A stretch of 14,899 nt of DNA from Candidatus Moranbacteria bacterium CG_4_8_14_3_um_filter_41_13 (GCA_002782305.1 PFHN01000074.1:1-14899), one strand, 5' to 3'; counted from the first letter of the stretch, positions 5,656 through 11,351 are shown. The notes: a model not told the origin generated them from the letters alone. Numbers and translations: made by a program.

Positions 5656-6126
5656 ATGAATAATCAAAATAAATATATGCCAAAAATAAAGAAGGGGATC
5701 ATTCTTATCGCGGTTGTTGTCGTAGCAACTGCATTCGTGTATTATGGATATTTTTTGAAAGTGATTCAGAATTGGCGTGACGGAGATGACGATGATATAC
5801 CAGTCTCAGGAGTGACCGCATCCGAATCATTTGTAGAGGTTCGAAAAGTGAGCGCGGAAGTTTCCTATATGGCAACCGAAGATAAACAAGACACCTTGCG
5901 TTTCGTGCTTTCGCTTGATGAGAATAATGTTATTACTCACTTGACGACACTGGATGCAAAAACGGGTGAAGTTCCTGAAAAAAAGAAAAACTTTACTGAG
6001 CAGGCATCAGCAATGATTGTTGGGAAGAAACTGAGTGCACTCTCTCAAATTGATAACGTAGCTAAGTCATCGTATACTACTCAGGCCTTCAATAGCGTTA
6101 TTGATAAGCTCAAGTCACAAATTTAA
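5656..6126 (+). CDS. Membrane-anchored FMN-binding-domain protein with altered attachment motif
   Basis: FMN_bind domains carry FMN joined covalently to a Thr in a D-x-x-[ST]-G-A-[ST] motif, attached by ApbE, and serve in extracytoplasmic electron transfer. Here a basic N-terminus and one membrane helix (about 14-34) precede an acidic linker (GDDDD) and a domain of about 90 residues. Its end, IDNVAKSSYTTQAFNSVIDKL (132-152), lines up with the typical family end (VD-x-VSGATYTS-x-AF). D133, V135, Y140, T141 and the AF pair are kept, but S-G-A-T has become A-K-S-S, putting Ser139 at the flavin site. An upstream SGVTAS (51-56) is the only other similar string, but its Asp spacing is wrong. The next gene encodes ApbE, which supports the call. 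The protein may carry FMN on serine, bind it loosely, or have lost it. Confidence 0.7.
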   Translation: MNNQNKYMPKIKKGIILIAVVVVATAFVYYGYFLKVIQNWRDGDDDDIPVSGVTASESFVEVRKVSAEVSYMATEDKQDTLRFVLSLDENNVITHLTTLDAKTGEVPEKKKNFTEQASAMIVGKKLSALSQIDNVAKSSYTTQAFNSVIDKLKSQI

Positions 6127-6139
6127 TACAGCGCCTGTG

Positions 6140-7006
6140 ATGGAAGAATTTGCTTTTACAGGACTCGGTACCAAGTGGTTCGTGCGAGTTGACGGTTCTT
6201 GTATTACAGAAGAAACACAGAAGGACATCCTTCATTTTGTTGATCATTTTGAAAAACGGTTTTCTCGTTTCCTTCGTGAATCAGAAGTAAATGCCTTTCG
6301 TACTTCTAGACGTGGATTCTATCCAGTTTCTTCAGATTTGTTTGTACTTTTGAAGCAGGCAGATATACTTCGTACGCTGACGAAAGGAAAATACAATCCT
6401 GTCGTAGCGAGTTTTTTGGAGGAAATTGGATATGGGAGCAAGCACAATCTTCCTCATCTCAACCGTACCGCAGATGATATTCCTCAGTGGATACTCAAAC
6501 ATCAGATGCTTTTTATTGATGGTCCAATAGCTTTCGATTTTGGAGGTATTGGTAAGGGTTATTGTATTGATAAGATAACACATCTTCTGAGGCAATCAGG
6601 CTACAAGCATTTTCTTGTAGATGGAGGAGGTGATATGTTCGCGACGACCAAAGCAGATGGAAGTGCTTTCCTCGTGGCTATAGAATACCCAGGAAAACCG
6701 GATATGGCAGTGAGTATCGTCCAGCTTGCGAATCAAGGACTTGCGATGTCTGATGGTTTCAGGCGACGTTTTGGCAAGTGGAATCATTTGATTGATATGG
6801 AATCTTACACTGCAGTAGAGAAGATTATCGGTTGTGCTGGATTGGCGGACACTGCCTTTATGGCTGACTCTATGACTTCTGGTATTTTCTTTGCTCCAGA
6901 AGAGCAATATTCACTTCTCGAAGAGAGCTTGAAAGCTCGTTATATGGTCTTTAAAAACGACGCTACGATGACTATGAGTACTTCGTGGCCGGGCGAAATT
7001 TTATAA
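6140..7006 (+). CDS. apbE: FAD:protein FMN transferase (ApbE family)
   Basis: ApbE cleaves FAD and attaches FMN to a Thr or Ser of a target protein using Mg2+. Family motifs are clear: a short GTKWFVRV opening strand, YNPVVASFLEEIGY, FDFGGIGKGYCID (for DLGGIAKGYAVD), FLVDGGGDMFA (for NAGGDI), GLAMSDGFRRRF, WNHLIDMES (for HHIIDP) and the metal site LADTAFMADSMTSGIF. The longest frame begins at TTG 6101 inside the previous gene. ATG 6140, 13 bases after the previous stop, fits the family start better, giving 288 residues (GTG 6137 is next to it). No Shine-Dalgarno site is seen, so translation probably follows from the upstream gene. Unusually, there is no signal peptide or lipobox, although most ApbE proteins act outside the cytoplasm and the neighbouring substrate candidate is predicted to face outward. 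Confidence 0.92.
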   Translation: MEEFAFTGLGTKWFVRVDGSCITEETQKDILHFVDHFEKRFSRFLRESEVNAFRTSRRGFYPVSSDLFVLLKQADILRTLTKGKYNPVVASFLEEIGYGSKHNLPHLNRTADDIPQWILKHQMLFIDGPIAFDFGGIGKGYCIDKITHLLRQSGYKHFLVDGGGDMFATTKADGSAFLVAIEYPGKPDMAVSIVQLANQGLAMSDGFRRRFGKWNHLIDMESYTAVEKIIGCAGLADTAFMADSMTSGIFFAPEEQYSLLEESLKARYMVFKNDATMTMSTSWPGEIL

Positions 7007-7030
7007 GGCCCGCATTTATCTGAATACTAT

Positions 7031-7060
7031 TTGACAACATGCAATGGGATATTGTATTAT
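7031..7060 (+). promoter_or_regulatory. Promoter of the LexA-like gene
   Basis: A perfect TTGACA (7031-7036) and TATTAT (7055-7060) have an 18-base spacer, with a start near 7067 and a leader of about 26 bases. The adjoining direct repeat (7064-7081) covers the expected start and is a good operator candidate. Confidence 0.7.
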
Positions 7061-7063
7061 GAT

Positions 7064-7081
7064 TTATGTAAGTTATGTAAA
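7064..7081 (+). repeat. Tandem 9-base direct repeat, possible operator
   Basis: TTATGTAAG is followed at once by TTATGTAAA (8 of 9 bases equal). It lies just past the -10 box of the LexA-like gene, over the predicted transcription start, where a repressor would block transcription. It does not match the Gram-positive or E. coli LexA boxes, so self-regulation through it is only an inference. Confidence 0.4.
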
Positions 7082-7092
7082 CAAATAATCGT

Positions 7093-7743
7093 ATGCAAAT
7101 ACTCACACAAAAACAGAAAATCGTACTTCAGGCTATTAAAACGTATTTCACGGAGAACGGCGAAATGCCAACAGTGAGAGAAATCAAAGCCGAGACTAGT
7201 AAACTCGGACTGCATCTCAAGAGTCTTCGAAGCTTCTTTCTCTATTTGAATGCTTTGGAAGCAAAAGGATATATCGAACGCACTTCAGAGGATCGCGGTA
7301 TCCTTCTCAAAGGAGTGAATGCAGATTCATTCATTCAAGTGCCTGTCTTCGGTGCATCCAGTGCTGGTGCTGCGACTATGTTTGCAGATCAGTATATAGA
7401 AGGGTATATGCGGGTCTCCAAGCGTCTTGTGAAGGATAAGAATGTTTTTGCTGTGCAGGTTTCTGGGACATCAATGAACAAGGCGAAAGTGAATGGGAAA
7501 ACGATTCAGAATGGGGATTTTATTTTGGTGGACGCCGAAGAAAAACAATATCACAATGGTGATCGTGTATTGGTTGTGATTGATGGTTTGGCCACGGTGA
7601 AAACTTATCGGTCGCTTGATGGGAAAACGATTGCTTTACTCCCAGAATCGACTGATAAAGCGCATAAGCCAATCTTTCTGACGCCCGAAGACAATTTTGT
7701 TATCAATGGAAAAGTTATTGATGTTCTCAAAATGCCAAGATAA
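7093..7743 (+). CDS. lexA: LexA-like self-cleaving repressor (peptidase S24 family)
   Basis: LexA represses DNA-repair genes and cuts itself when RecA is activated by DNA damage. Residues 1-65 form a winged-helix domain (TQKQKIVLQAIKTYF ... MPTVREIKAETSK ... YLNALEAKGYIER), the expected LexA fold. The cleavage region VPVFGASSAGAATMF has the Ala91-Gly92 bond, aligned with the Ala-Gly of E. coli LexA. The catalytic Ser127 is in VSGTSM and the catalytic Lys170 in ATVKTY, so the self-cleavage machinery is complete. Ser lies 36 residues after the cut and Lys 79, the latter a few more than in E. coli LexA, from a longer segment (KVNGKTIQNGD). The gene is a single unit with its own promoter and terminator. 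It could be a LexA-like regulator of another regulon, since no standard LexA box is seen in the window. No Shine-Dalgarno site precedes ATG. Confidence 0.88.
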   Translation: MQILTQKQKIVLQAIKTYFTENGEMPTVREIKAETSKLGLHLKSLRSFFLYLNALEAKGYIERTSEDRGILLKGVNADSFIQVPVFGASSAGAATMFADQYIEGYMRVSKRLVKDKNVFAVQVSGTSMNKAKVNGKTIQNGDFILVDAEEKQYHNGDRVLVVIDGLATVKTYRSLDGKTIALLPESTDKAHKPIFLTPEDNFVINGKVIDVLKMPR

Positions 7744-7837
7744 GAGAGACAATTTCTCAGAGATACCGCGCGTATGTTCCCTCTTACCTCAAAAAAATAT
7801 TTGGTCTATTGATGCATCTATTACATAAAATATAACA

Positions 7838-7867
7838 CAAACACCCAAAAGAAGGGCGTTTGTTTTT
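7838..7867 (+). terminator. Terminator after the LexA-like gene
   Basis: CAAACACCC / GGGCGTTTG pairs with one A-C mismatch around a 7-base A-rich loop, followed by TTTTT. It lies about 95 bases past the stop codon. Confidence 0.65.
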
Positions 7868-7993
7868 GTATGGGAAAAATACAGGAAAGCAGATGTGTAA
7901 AATATATTGTTTCTTCTTTATGACAATGAGTCATAAACATGTCTATGAAGCACTATATTCCTTATATATAAAGGATTTATTTCTGTTTTCTTT
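7868..7993. other. AT-rich intergenic stretch with two short inverted repeats
   Basis: No gene is seen between the terminator and the next promoter. Two short inverted repeats are present: TATGAC-N5-GTCATA (7919-7935) and TCCTT-N7-AAGGA (7959-7975). The second ends 18 bases before the TTGACA box of the M23 gene, and either could be an operator, but nothing proves it. Confidence 0.35.
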
Positions 7994-8022
7994 TTGACAA
8001 AAAAGTTTATTTGTGGTAATAT
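7994..8022 (+). promoter_or_regulatory. Strong promoter of the M23 peptidase gene
   Basis: TTGACA (7994-7999) and TAATAT (8017-8022) have a 17-base spacer, and TG at 8014-8015 makes an extended -10. The start would be near 8029, 19 bases before ATG 8048. This unit probably also carries tRNA-Arg(TCG). Confidence 0.78.
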
Positions 8023-8047
8023 ATGACGTAAATAACACCAATGTTAT

Positions 8048-8611
8048 ATGGCACATTTGATTACTCCTAGATTCATATTTCCACTCAAAGATTATATTGT
8101 GAACGGCGTTCCATTTGGAAAACGCTCTGTGTATGATGGAGTACTGTGGGGGATTCACCTTGGGGAAGATTGTTTAACATCTGCCGGTACTGATGTTTTT
8201 TCTTGTGGACGAGGTACTGTCGTTTATTCTGCTTTTCATCCTGGGACAAAAGAGAAACCAAACTGGGGACACATTATTATCATTCGTCATAAACAGGCAA
8301 GTACGAGAAGAGTGTTCTACTCTGTGTATGCTCATCTTGGCACGTGCTTCAAACGCATCAATGACAAAGTAGCTATTGGTGAACCTCTTGGTTTCGTGGG
8401 GGAAGGAGAAACGAGTGAGAACGGTTTTTGGCCAGCCCATCTTCATTTTGCGATTTATACGGGACCTTGGCAAAACGATGTACTCCCTGGATTTTGGAAG
8501 GAAGGGGAAAAACGTACTCGTCCAGAATGGTGGGAATGCCCCAGTGAATTCATAGAGAAATACAATCTTCCTAAACAAAAAAGTGTTGACGGCGAGGCTT
8601 CTTTGGAGTAA
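8048..8611 (+). CDS. M23-family metallopeptidase without a signal peptide
   Basis: M23 (LytM-type) zinc peptidases cut peptide cross-links in peptidoglycan. The zinc and catalytic motifs are present: GIHLGED (H37 and D41, the H-x3-D motif), YAHLG (H96) and PAHLHFAIY (H131 and H133, the H-x-H motif), on the usual beta core with GRGTVVYSAF and VAIGEPLGFVGEGE. The first 20 residues (MAHLITPRFIFPLKDYIVNG) are not a signal peptide, and there is no lipobox, membrane helix, LysM or SH3 domain. The protein is therefore either cytoplasmic, exported by another route, or released by lysis. The tail after about 150 (EKRTRPEWWECPSEF) is not a known domain. It sits 18 bases before tRNA-Arg(TCG) with no terminator between them, so the two are probably on one transcript. 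Confidence 0.88.
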   Translation: MAHLITPRFIFPLKDYIVNGVPFGKRSVYDGVLWGIHLGEDCLTSAGTDVFSCGRGTVVYSAFHPGTKEKPNWGHIIIIRHKQASTRRVFYSVYAHLGTCFKRINDKVAIGEPLGFVGEGETSENGFWPAHLHFAIYTGPWQNDVLPGFWKEGEKRTRPEWWECPSEFIEKYNLPKQKSVDGEASLE

Positions 8612-8629
8612 GTTTAATCGTATGCATCC

Positions 8630-8703
8630 GCGCTCGTAGCTCAGTGGATTAGAGCATCTGGCTTCGAACCAGAGGGTCGGGGGTTCGATCCCCTCCGAGC
8701 GCA
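8630..8703 (+). tRNA. tRNA-Arg(TCG)
   Basis: A complete 74-base cloverleaf: acceptor GCGCTCG / CGAGCGC, D arm GCTC / GAGC, anticodon stem TCTGG / CCAGA with loop CTTCGAA (anticodon TCG, reading CGA), 5-base variable loop, T arm GGGGG / CCCTC (one G-T pair) with loop TTCGATC, discriminator A. CCA is not encoded. It is the only tRNA here on the + strand, and no separate promoter is seen. Confidence 0.97.
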
Positions 8704-8787
8704 CACAGGGAGTAAGCTAACTGTTTCATTTACGTGGATGAGTCGAAGGAAGACCACAGGGATGCGTGAGTTTTCCTGCTCTATAGC

Positions 8788-8820
8788 AAATAAAACACCC
8801 AAAAGAGGGTGTTTTATTTT
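8788..8820 (+). terminator. Strong terminator after tRNA-Arg(TCG), probably bidirectional
   Basis: A perfect 13-bp stem (AAATAAAACACCC / GGGTGTTTTATTT) with a 6-base loop, rich in T on its 3' side. It ends the M23-tRNA transcript and could also stop the minus-strand tRNA transcript coming from the right. Confidence 0.85.
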
Positions 8821-8839
8821 TAGAGGAAGAAATATTCAG

Positions 8840-8893
8840 GGGGTGGCCACAGGGAATCCTTGCCCGTCCGGTAGGCGGGGAACCCTGATTCAT
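8840..8893 (-). pseudogene. Partial duplicate of the tRNA-His 3' half, interrupted
   Basis: The + strand bases 8840-8858 and 8880-8893 are identical to bases 8917-8949, that is the 3' half of tRNA-His with its T arm and acceptor 3' strand, plus two bases beyond the discriminator. A 21-base insert splits the copy in the T-loop between the bases matching positions 57 and 56. The 5' half of a tRNA is missing, so it cannot make a tRNA. It lies 25 bases past the real gene in the same orientation. Confidence 0.85.
8859..8879. repeat. 21-base palindromic insert inside the tRNA-His fragment
   Basis: The GC-rich insert contains CCCGTCC-GGTA-GGCGGG, which folds into a 6-bp stem with one bulged T and a four-base loop. 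It is far richer in GC than its surroundings. Removing it restores the tRNA-His sequence exactly, so it behaves like a clean insertion of a small palindromic (REP or MITE-like) unit. Confidence 0.7.
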
Positions 8894-8918
8894 ACGAAAT
8901 CCAGAAAGTGCTCAAAGG

Positions 8919-8990
8919 GGTGGCCACAGGGAATCGAACCCTGATTCATGGTACCACAAACCATTGTCCTACCATTGAACGATGGCCACC
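8919..8990 (-). tRNA. tRNA-His(GTG)
   Basis: A complete cloverleaf on the minus strand: acceptor GTGGCCA / TGGCCAC, D arm GTTC / GGAC, anticodon stem ATGGT / ACCAT with loop TTGTGGT (anticodon GTG), variable loop of 4, T arm CAGGG / CCCTG with loop TTCGATT. The extra G at position -1 opposite discriminator C73, a hallmark of tRNA-His, is encoded (8990 and 8919). CCA is not encoded. Confidence 0.97.
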
Positions 8991-9009
8991 ACTCTAAATA
9001 CTTCACTTT

Positions 9010-9196
9010 ATGTGTGTGCCCCGAGAGGGAATCTCCTTCGACTAAACTTTCGTCGACACAAAAGTTTGTCTAGGCACCGTCTCACGATTTTGTCTGCTGA
9101 CAAAATATCGTTCCGACGTCCGATTTCTCACGTAAGCCAAGCAGTTGGCTTACTTCGTGTCATATCCATTTCATGTGTGTGCCCCGAGAGGGAATC
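9010..9196. mobile_element. Small gene-less element (or remnant) between direct repeats of a tRNA-Arg 3' end
   Basis: A 24-base sequence (T-loop from position 57, T stem, acceptor 3' strand, discriminator and about 8 bases beyond) occurs at 9173-9196 as part of tRNA-Arg(TCT) and again, identical, at 9010-9033 with no tRNA attached. The 139 bases between them contain no convincing gene but hold three hairpins in a row: 9035-9074 (CCT, GAC and AAACTTT arms), 9084-9111 (ACGATTTTGTC arm, loop TGCT) and 9132-9153 (perfect 9-bp stem GTAAGCCAA, loop GCAG). This is the layout left when an element integrates into the T-loop of a tRNA gene and restores its 3' end. No integrase gene is in the window, so calling it mobile is an inference. 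Confidence 0.55.
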
Positions 9197-9251
9197 GGAC
9201 CCCCATCAAGACCTTAGAAGAGTCCTGCTTTATCCATTAAGCTATCGGGGC
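9180..9251 (-). tRNA. tRNA-Arg(TCT)
   Basis: A complete cloverleaf on the minus strand: acceptor GCCCCGA / TCGGGGC, anticodon stem GGACT / GGTCT with loop CTTCTAA (anticodon TCT, reading AGA), T arm GGGGG / CCCTC with loop TCCGATT, discriminator A. T-loop position 55 is C, a departure from the usual T. CCA is not encoded. Its 3' end from T-loop position 57 onward is duplicated at 9010-9033. Confidence 0.95.
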
Positions 9252-9285
9252 AAGGACAAAGTATCGTGATGGTTATTTGATGGTG

Positions 9286-9358
9286 TGGGCGCAGCAGGGA
9301 TCGAACCTGCGACCGTTGGCTTAAGAGGCCACTGCTCTACCAACTGAGCTATGCGCCC
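9286..9358 (-). tRNA. tRNA-Lys(CTT)
   Basis: A complete 73-base cloverleaf on the minus strand: acceptor GGGCGCA / TGCGCCC, D arm GCTC / GAGC, anticodon loop CTCTTAA (anticodon CTT, reading AAG), variable loop CGGTC, T arm GCAGG / CCTGC with loop TTCGATC, discriminator A. The anticodon stem GTGGC / GCCAA has a G-A mismatch at the 27-43 position. CCA is not encoded. It is the first tRNA of a probable Lys-Arg-His minus-strand unit. Confidence 0.96.
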
Positions 9359-9366
9359 AACGAAAC

Positions 9367-9395
9367 AAAAAGCGTTTTCTGTAGAAATAAAACGC
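9367..9395 (-). terminator. Terminator after the VanW-like gene
   Basis: On the minus strand GCGTTTT / AAAACGC (7 bp, 10-base loop) is followed by TTTTT. It lies between the VanW-like gene and tRNA-Lys. Its first base is close to the predicted start of the tRNA transcript, so it may be skipped by polymerases that start there. Confidence 0.7.
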
Positions 9396-9401
9396 ACAGT
9401 T

Positions 9402-9430
9402 ATCGTATCAAAATAAAGAGAAGACGTCAA
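9402..9430 (-). promoter_or_regulatory. Promoter of the Lys-Arg-His tRNA unit
   Basis: On the minus strand TTGACG (9425-9430) and TACGAT (9402-9407) are 17 bases apart, giving a start near 9395, about 37 bases before tRNA-Lys. It lies in the gap after the VanW-like gene. Confidence 0.5.
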
Positions 9431-9451
9431 TATAAAATGACCAGAGGTGGT

Positions 9452-10732
9452 TTAGGGGTGTATTTTTTTGTAAGCCACCCATTCTTTTTCTGTCCAATCT
9501 TTTGGTTTTGATGTCAGGTTTGGTTCTTGACCAGGATGAGGGAAAAGACTCGGGGACTTGTAATTACTCCAAAAACTATCGCGAATGAAATTTCGTCCAT
9601 CGGCGTTATTGACTTCTTGGGTAAAGACAGTTTTCATGCTGCCATCAGGATTGTGTTCTAGAATATGAGGACCGTCAACCTTCACTTCTCGACCATCTTT
9701 TGTTCCATAAAAATGGAAGGTGAGTTTGGTTCCCTCGATAGTAGACTGCATCAGTATTGAGGCTGGAGTATTATTGATGAATGTGAGATCAGGTTTTGGT
9801 ATATAGACGGTAGCATCCATACCGTAGGGATAATAGTAGTGTACGGGATATGCATGATTACGACGAGCAGTGATTTTGAGTCCGCTGTAAATAGCCGTAC
9901 GAAAAACAGTACTCGATACCTGACAGATACCACCACCAAATTCAGGGGTTGTTTGATTGTTTTTTATAACGAGTTCTGGTAAATATCCATGTTCTCCGTC
10001 GACTTCGCCCAAATGTTCCACAAATGAGAACTCTTCATTGGGAGCAATGATGAGATTCTGGAATTGTTTGAGTGCTCGTTCGATATTGTAGATACGACTT
10101 TTTGTCGATCCTTTGAAATTAGTACTCCCTTCACCAATGAGCTCTACTAACCCAAGTTTGTCCATGTCTTCCGCTTTGATCTTTGGTTCGATGATAATAA
10201 GAGGAAGCATAATATTATTTGTCATTTCTTCTGCATGTATCAGTCCATAGGATATAAGTCTGATGCTCGCCTGTTGATCAAGGGTTTGTCCTATTTGTTC
10301 TTTTTCTGTTATTACTACTTTATTTTCATTCACAGAAAAATGAGCATCTACTGGTTCTTGTTTTGTTTTATTTGCCAGTGTTGATACGTAGTCTTCAATT
10401 GCCTTTGCATCGGGAGTTCTTCTTGTTATGAGAGAAAAAGAATAGAGTCTTGATTGAGAAAGAGAAAAATTACAGAAGAGAATCTTTGTAGGGCAGAAAT
10501 CAATATTTTCGATGGTTGATTTATGGCGAAGCAAGGGATAATTGTTTGTTTCAAGATGTGTCAGATGGTCAATATCAAGAGAAGAAAGTATTTCTGTTTT
10601 ATCTCCGATATTGAGGGTTATTGATGTTGGTACAGCACCTTGTGCTGACATTGGGATACTCAAAAAGGATAGTATCAGCAATGATAAGAATATCTGAGAG
10701 GATGAAAGGAAAGGAGAAAATGTGCTTTTCAT
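9452..10732 (-). CDS. Secreted VanW-like protein
   Basis: VanW domains occur in extracytoplasmic proteins linked to the cell wall, and their biochemical role is not settled. The 426-residue protein has an N-terminal hydrophobic segment (about 13-27) with a likely signal-peptidase site near A-Q-G (30-32). The region to about 185 is less conserved and fits the usual preceding putative peptidoglycan-binding domain. The VanW domain covers about 205-345: NEEFSFVEHLGEV, GYLPELVIKNN, the signature EFGGGICQVSSTVFRTA (264-280), RRNHAYPVHYYYPYGMDATVY and FINNTPASILM. A C-terminal extension of about 80 residues ends in WTEKEWVAYKKIHP and has no domain I recognise. A weak AGGA lies before ATG. It follows the Hsp20 gene but is separated from it by a terminator, so it may have its own weak promoter or rely on read-through. 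Confidence 0.88.
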   Translation of the reverse strand: MKSTFSPFLSSSQIFLSLLILSFLSIPMSAQGAVPTSITLNIGDKTEILSSLDIDHLTHLETNNYPLLRHKSTIENIDFCPTKILFCNFSLSQSRLYSFSLITRRTPDAKAIEDYVSTLANKTKQEPVDAHFSVNENKVVITEKEQIGQTLDQQASIRLISYGLIHAEEMTNNIMLPLIIIEPKIKAEDMDKLGLVELIGEGSTNFKGSTKSRIYNIERALKQFQNLIIAPNEEFSFVEHLGEVDGEHGYLPELVIKNNQTTPEFGGGICQVSSTVFRTAIYSGLKITARRNHAYPVHYYYPYGMDATVYIPKPDLTFINNTPASILMQSTIEGTKLTFHFYGTKDGREVKVDGPHILEHNPDGSMKTVFTQEVNNADGRNFIRDSFWSNYKSPSLFPHPGQEPNLTSKPKDWTEKEWVAYKKIHP

Positions 10733-10747
10733 AGTGTCCTAAGAGAG

Positions 10748-10778
10748 AAAAAGCCGACTCCATAAAAACGGAATCGGC
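10748..10778 (-). terminator. Terminator after the Hsp20 gene
   Basis: On the minus strand GCCGATTCC / GGAGTCGGC (one G-T pair) closes an 8-base loop and runs into TTTTT. It sits between the Hsp20 stop and the VanW-like start, only 15 bases before that ATG. Confidence 0.85.
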
Positions 10779-10811
10779 AGGAGCATACCATTATGGTCCG
10801 TAAAGGAGAAA

Positions 10812-11351
10812 TTAGAAACCACGTACTTGAATCTTTTTCGTTTTTGTCGTATCAGCTTTTGGTAGCCGGATAGTGAGAATGCCATTCTTGAGTGATGCAT
10901 CAATTTTCTCTGGCAGTACATCAACAGGAAGAAGCACGGAACGAGAGAATGCCCCCCAATAACATTCTTGATAGTAGTAGTTGCCATTTTCTACCTCTTC
11001 CTCATTCTTGCGTTCTCCTTTGATCGTTACCATATCATTATTGATCGAAACATCGAGATCTTCTGGTTTGACACCAGCAATAGTGGATTTGATAACGATT
11101 TCGTTTTCTGTTTGATAAACATCAATAGTGAGTTGTCCTTCGGCTCCATCATTATCATTTCTCTCTTCTGGGACAGTAGCCTCCCATGTTTCTTCGCTTC
11201 GTATGGTGGCGAACGCTGGAGTAGGTTCTCTCATAGAAATAACTTCTTCACGGTCTTCGGTATATACAGGAAGAGGTTCTCCAAAACCATTGCTTTGAAT
11301 GTTTTTTGCTCCTGTTAATCGCTCGAAAAAAGAGCTTTTTTCTTTCGTCAT
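10812..11351 (-). CDS. Hsp20 / alpha-crystallin small heat-shock protein
   Basis: Small heat-shock proteins bind unfolding proteins in the cytoplasm and keep them soluble without ATP. The alpha-crystallin domain spans about 72-165: GQLTIDVYQTENEIVIKSTIAGVKPEDLDVSI, then VTIKGER, the YYYQECYWGAFSRSVLLP strand and the family signature DASLKNGILTIRLPK. The C-terminus has a short I-Q-V motif (174-176), matching the I-x-I/V anchor used for oligomer assembly. The N-terminal 70 residues are longer and more acidic than in many bacterial members. The gene is a single unit with its own promoter and terminator. No CIRCE element is seen upstream. No Shine-Dalgarno site precedes the ATG. Confidence 0.95.
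   Translation of the reverse strand: MTKEKSSFFERLTGAKNIQSNGFGEPLPVYTEDREEVISMREPTPAFATIRSEETWEATVPEERNDNDGAEGQLTIDVYQTENEIVIKSTIAGVKPEDLDVSINNDMVTIKGERKNEEEVENGNYYYQECYWGAFSRSVLLPVDVLPEKIDASLKNGILTIRLPKADTTKTKKIQVRGF

Noticed and set aside
6101..6139. TTG 6101 as start of apbE
   Set aside because: It lies inside the previous gene, and the added residues do not match the family. ATG 6140 fits better.
7021..7092. Known LexA box before the LexA-like gene
   Set aside because: Neither the CGAAC-N4-GTTCG nor the CTGT-N8-ACAG form is found.
8174..8704. Long minus-strand open frame opposite the M23 gene
   Set aside because: The + strand frame has all the M23 catalytic motifs, and the minus frame runs through the tRNA-Arg gene, so it is a shadow.
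9010..9110. A third complete minus-strand tRNA ending at 9010
   Set aside because: Only the 3' end is tRNA-like. No matching acceptor 5' strand, D arm or anticodon arm can be found.
9035..9153. Integron attC-like recombination site
   Set aside because: The hairpins are separate and lack the paired core sites of attC, and no cassette or integrase gene is present.
8840..9196. CRISPR array
   Set aside because: The repeats are two different tRNA 3' ends, each only doubled, with no regular spacing.
8738..9269. Two + strand open frames across the tRNA region (8738-8944 and 8982-9269)
   Set aside because: They run through tRNA-His, tRNA-Arg and the duplicated tRNA fragments, have no start signals and no protein-like pattern.
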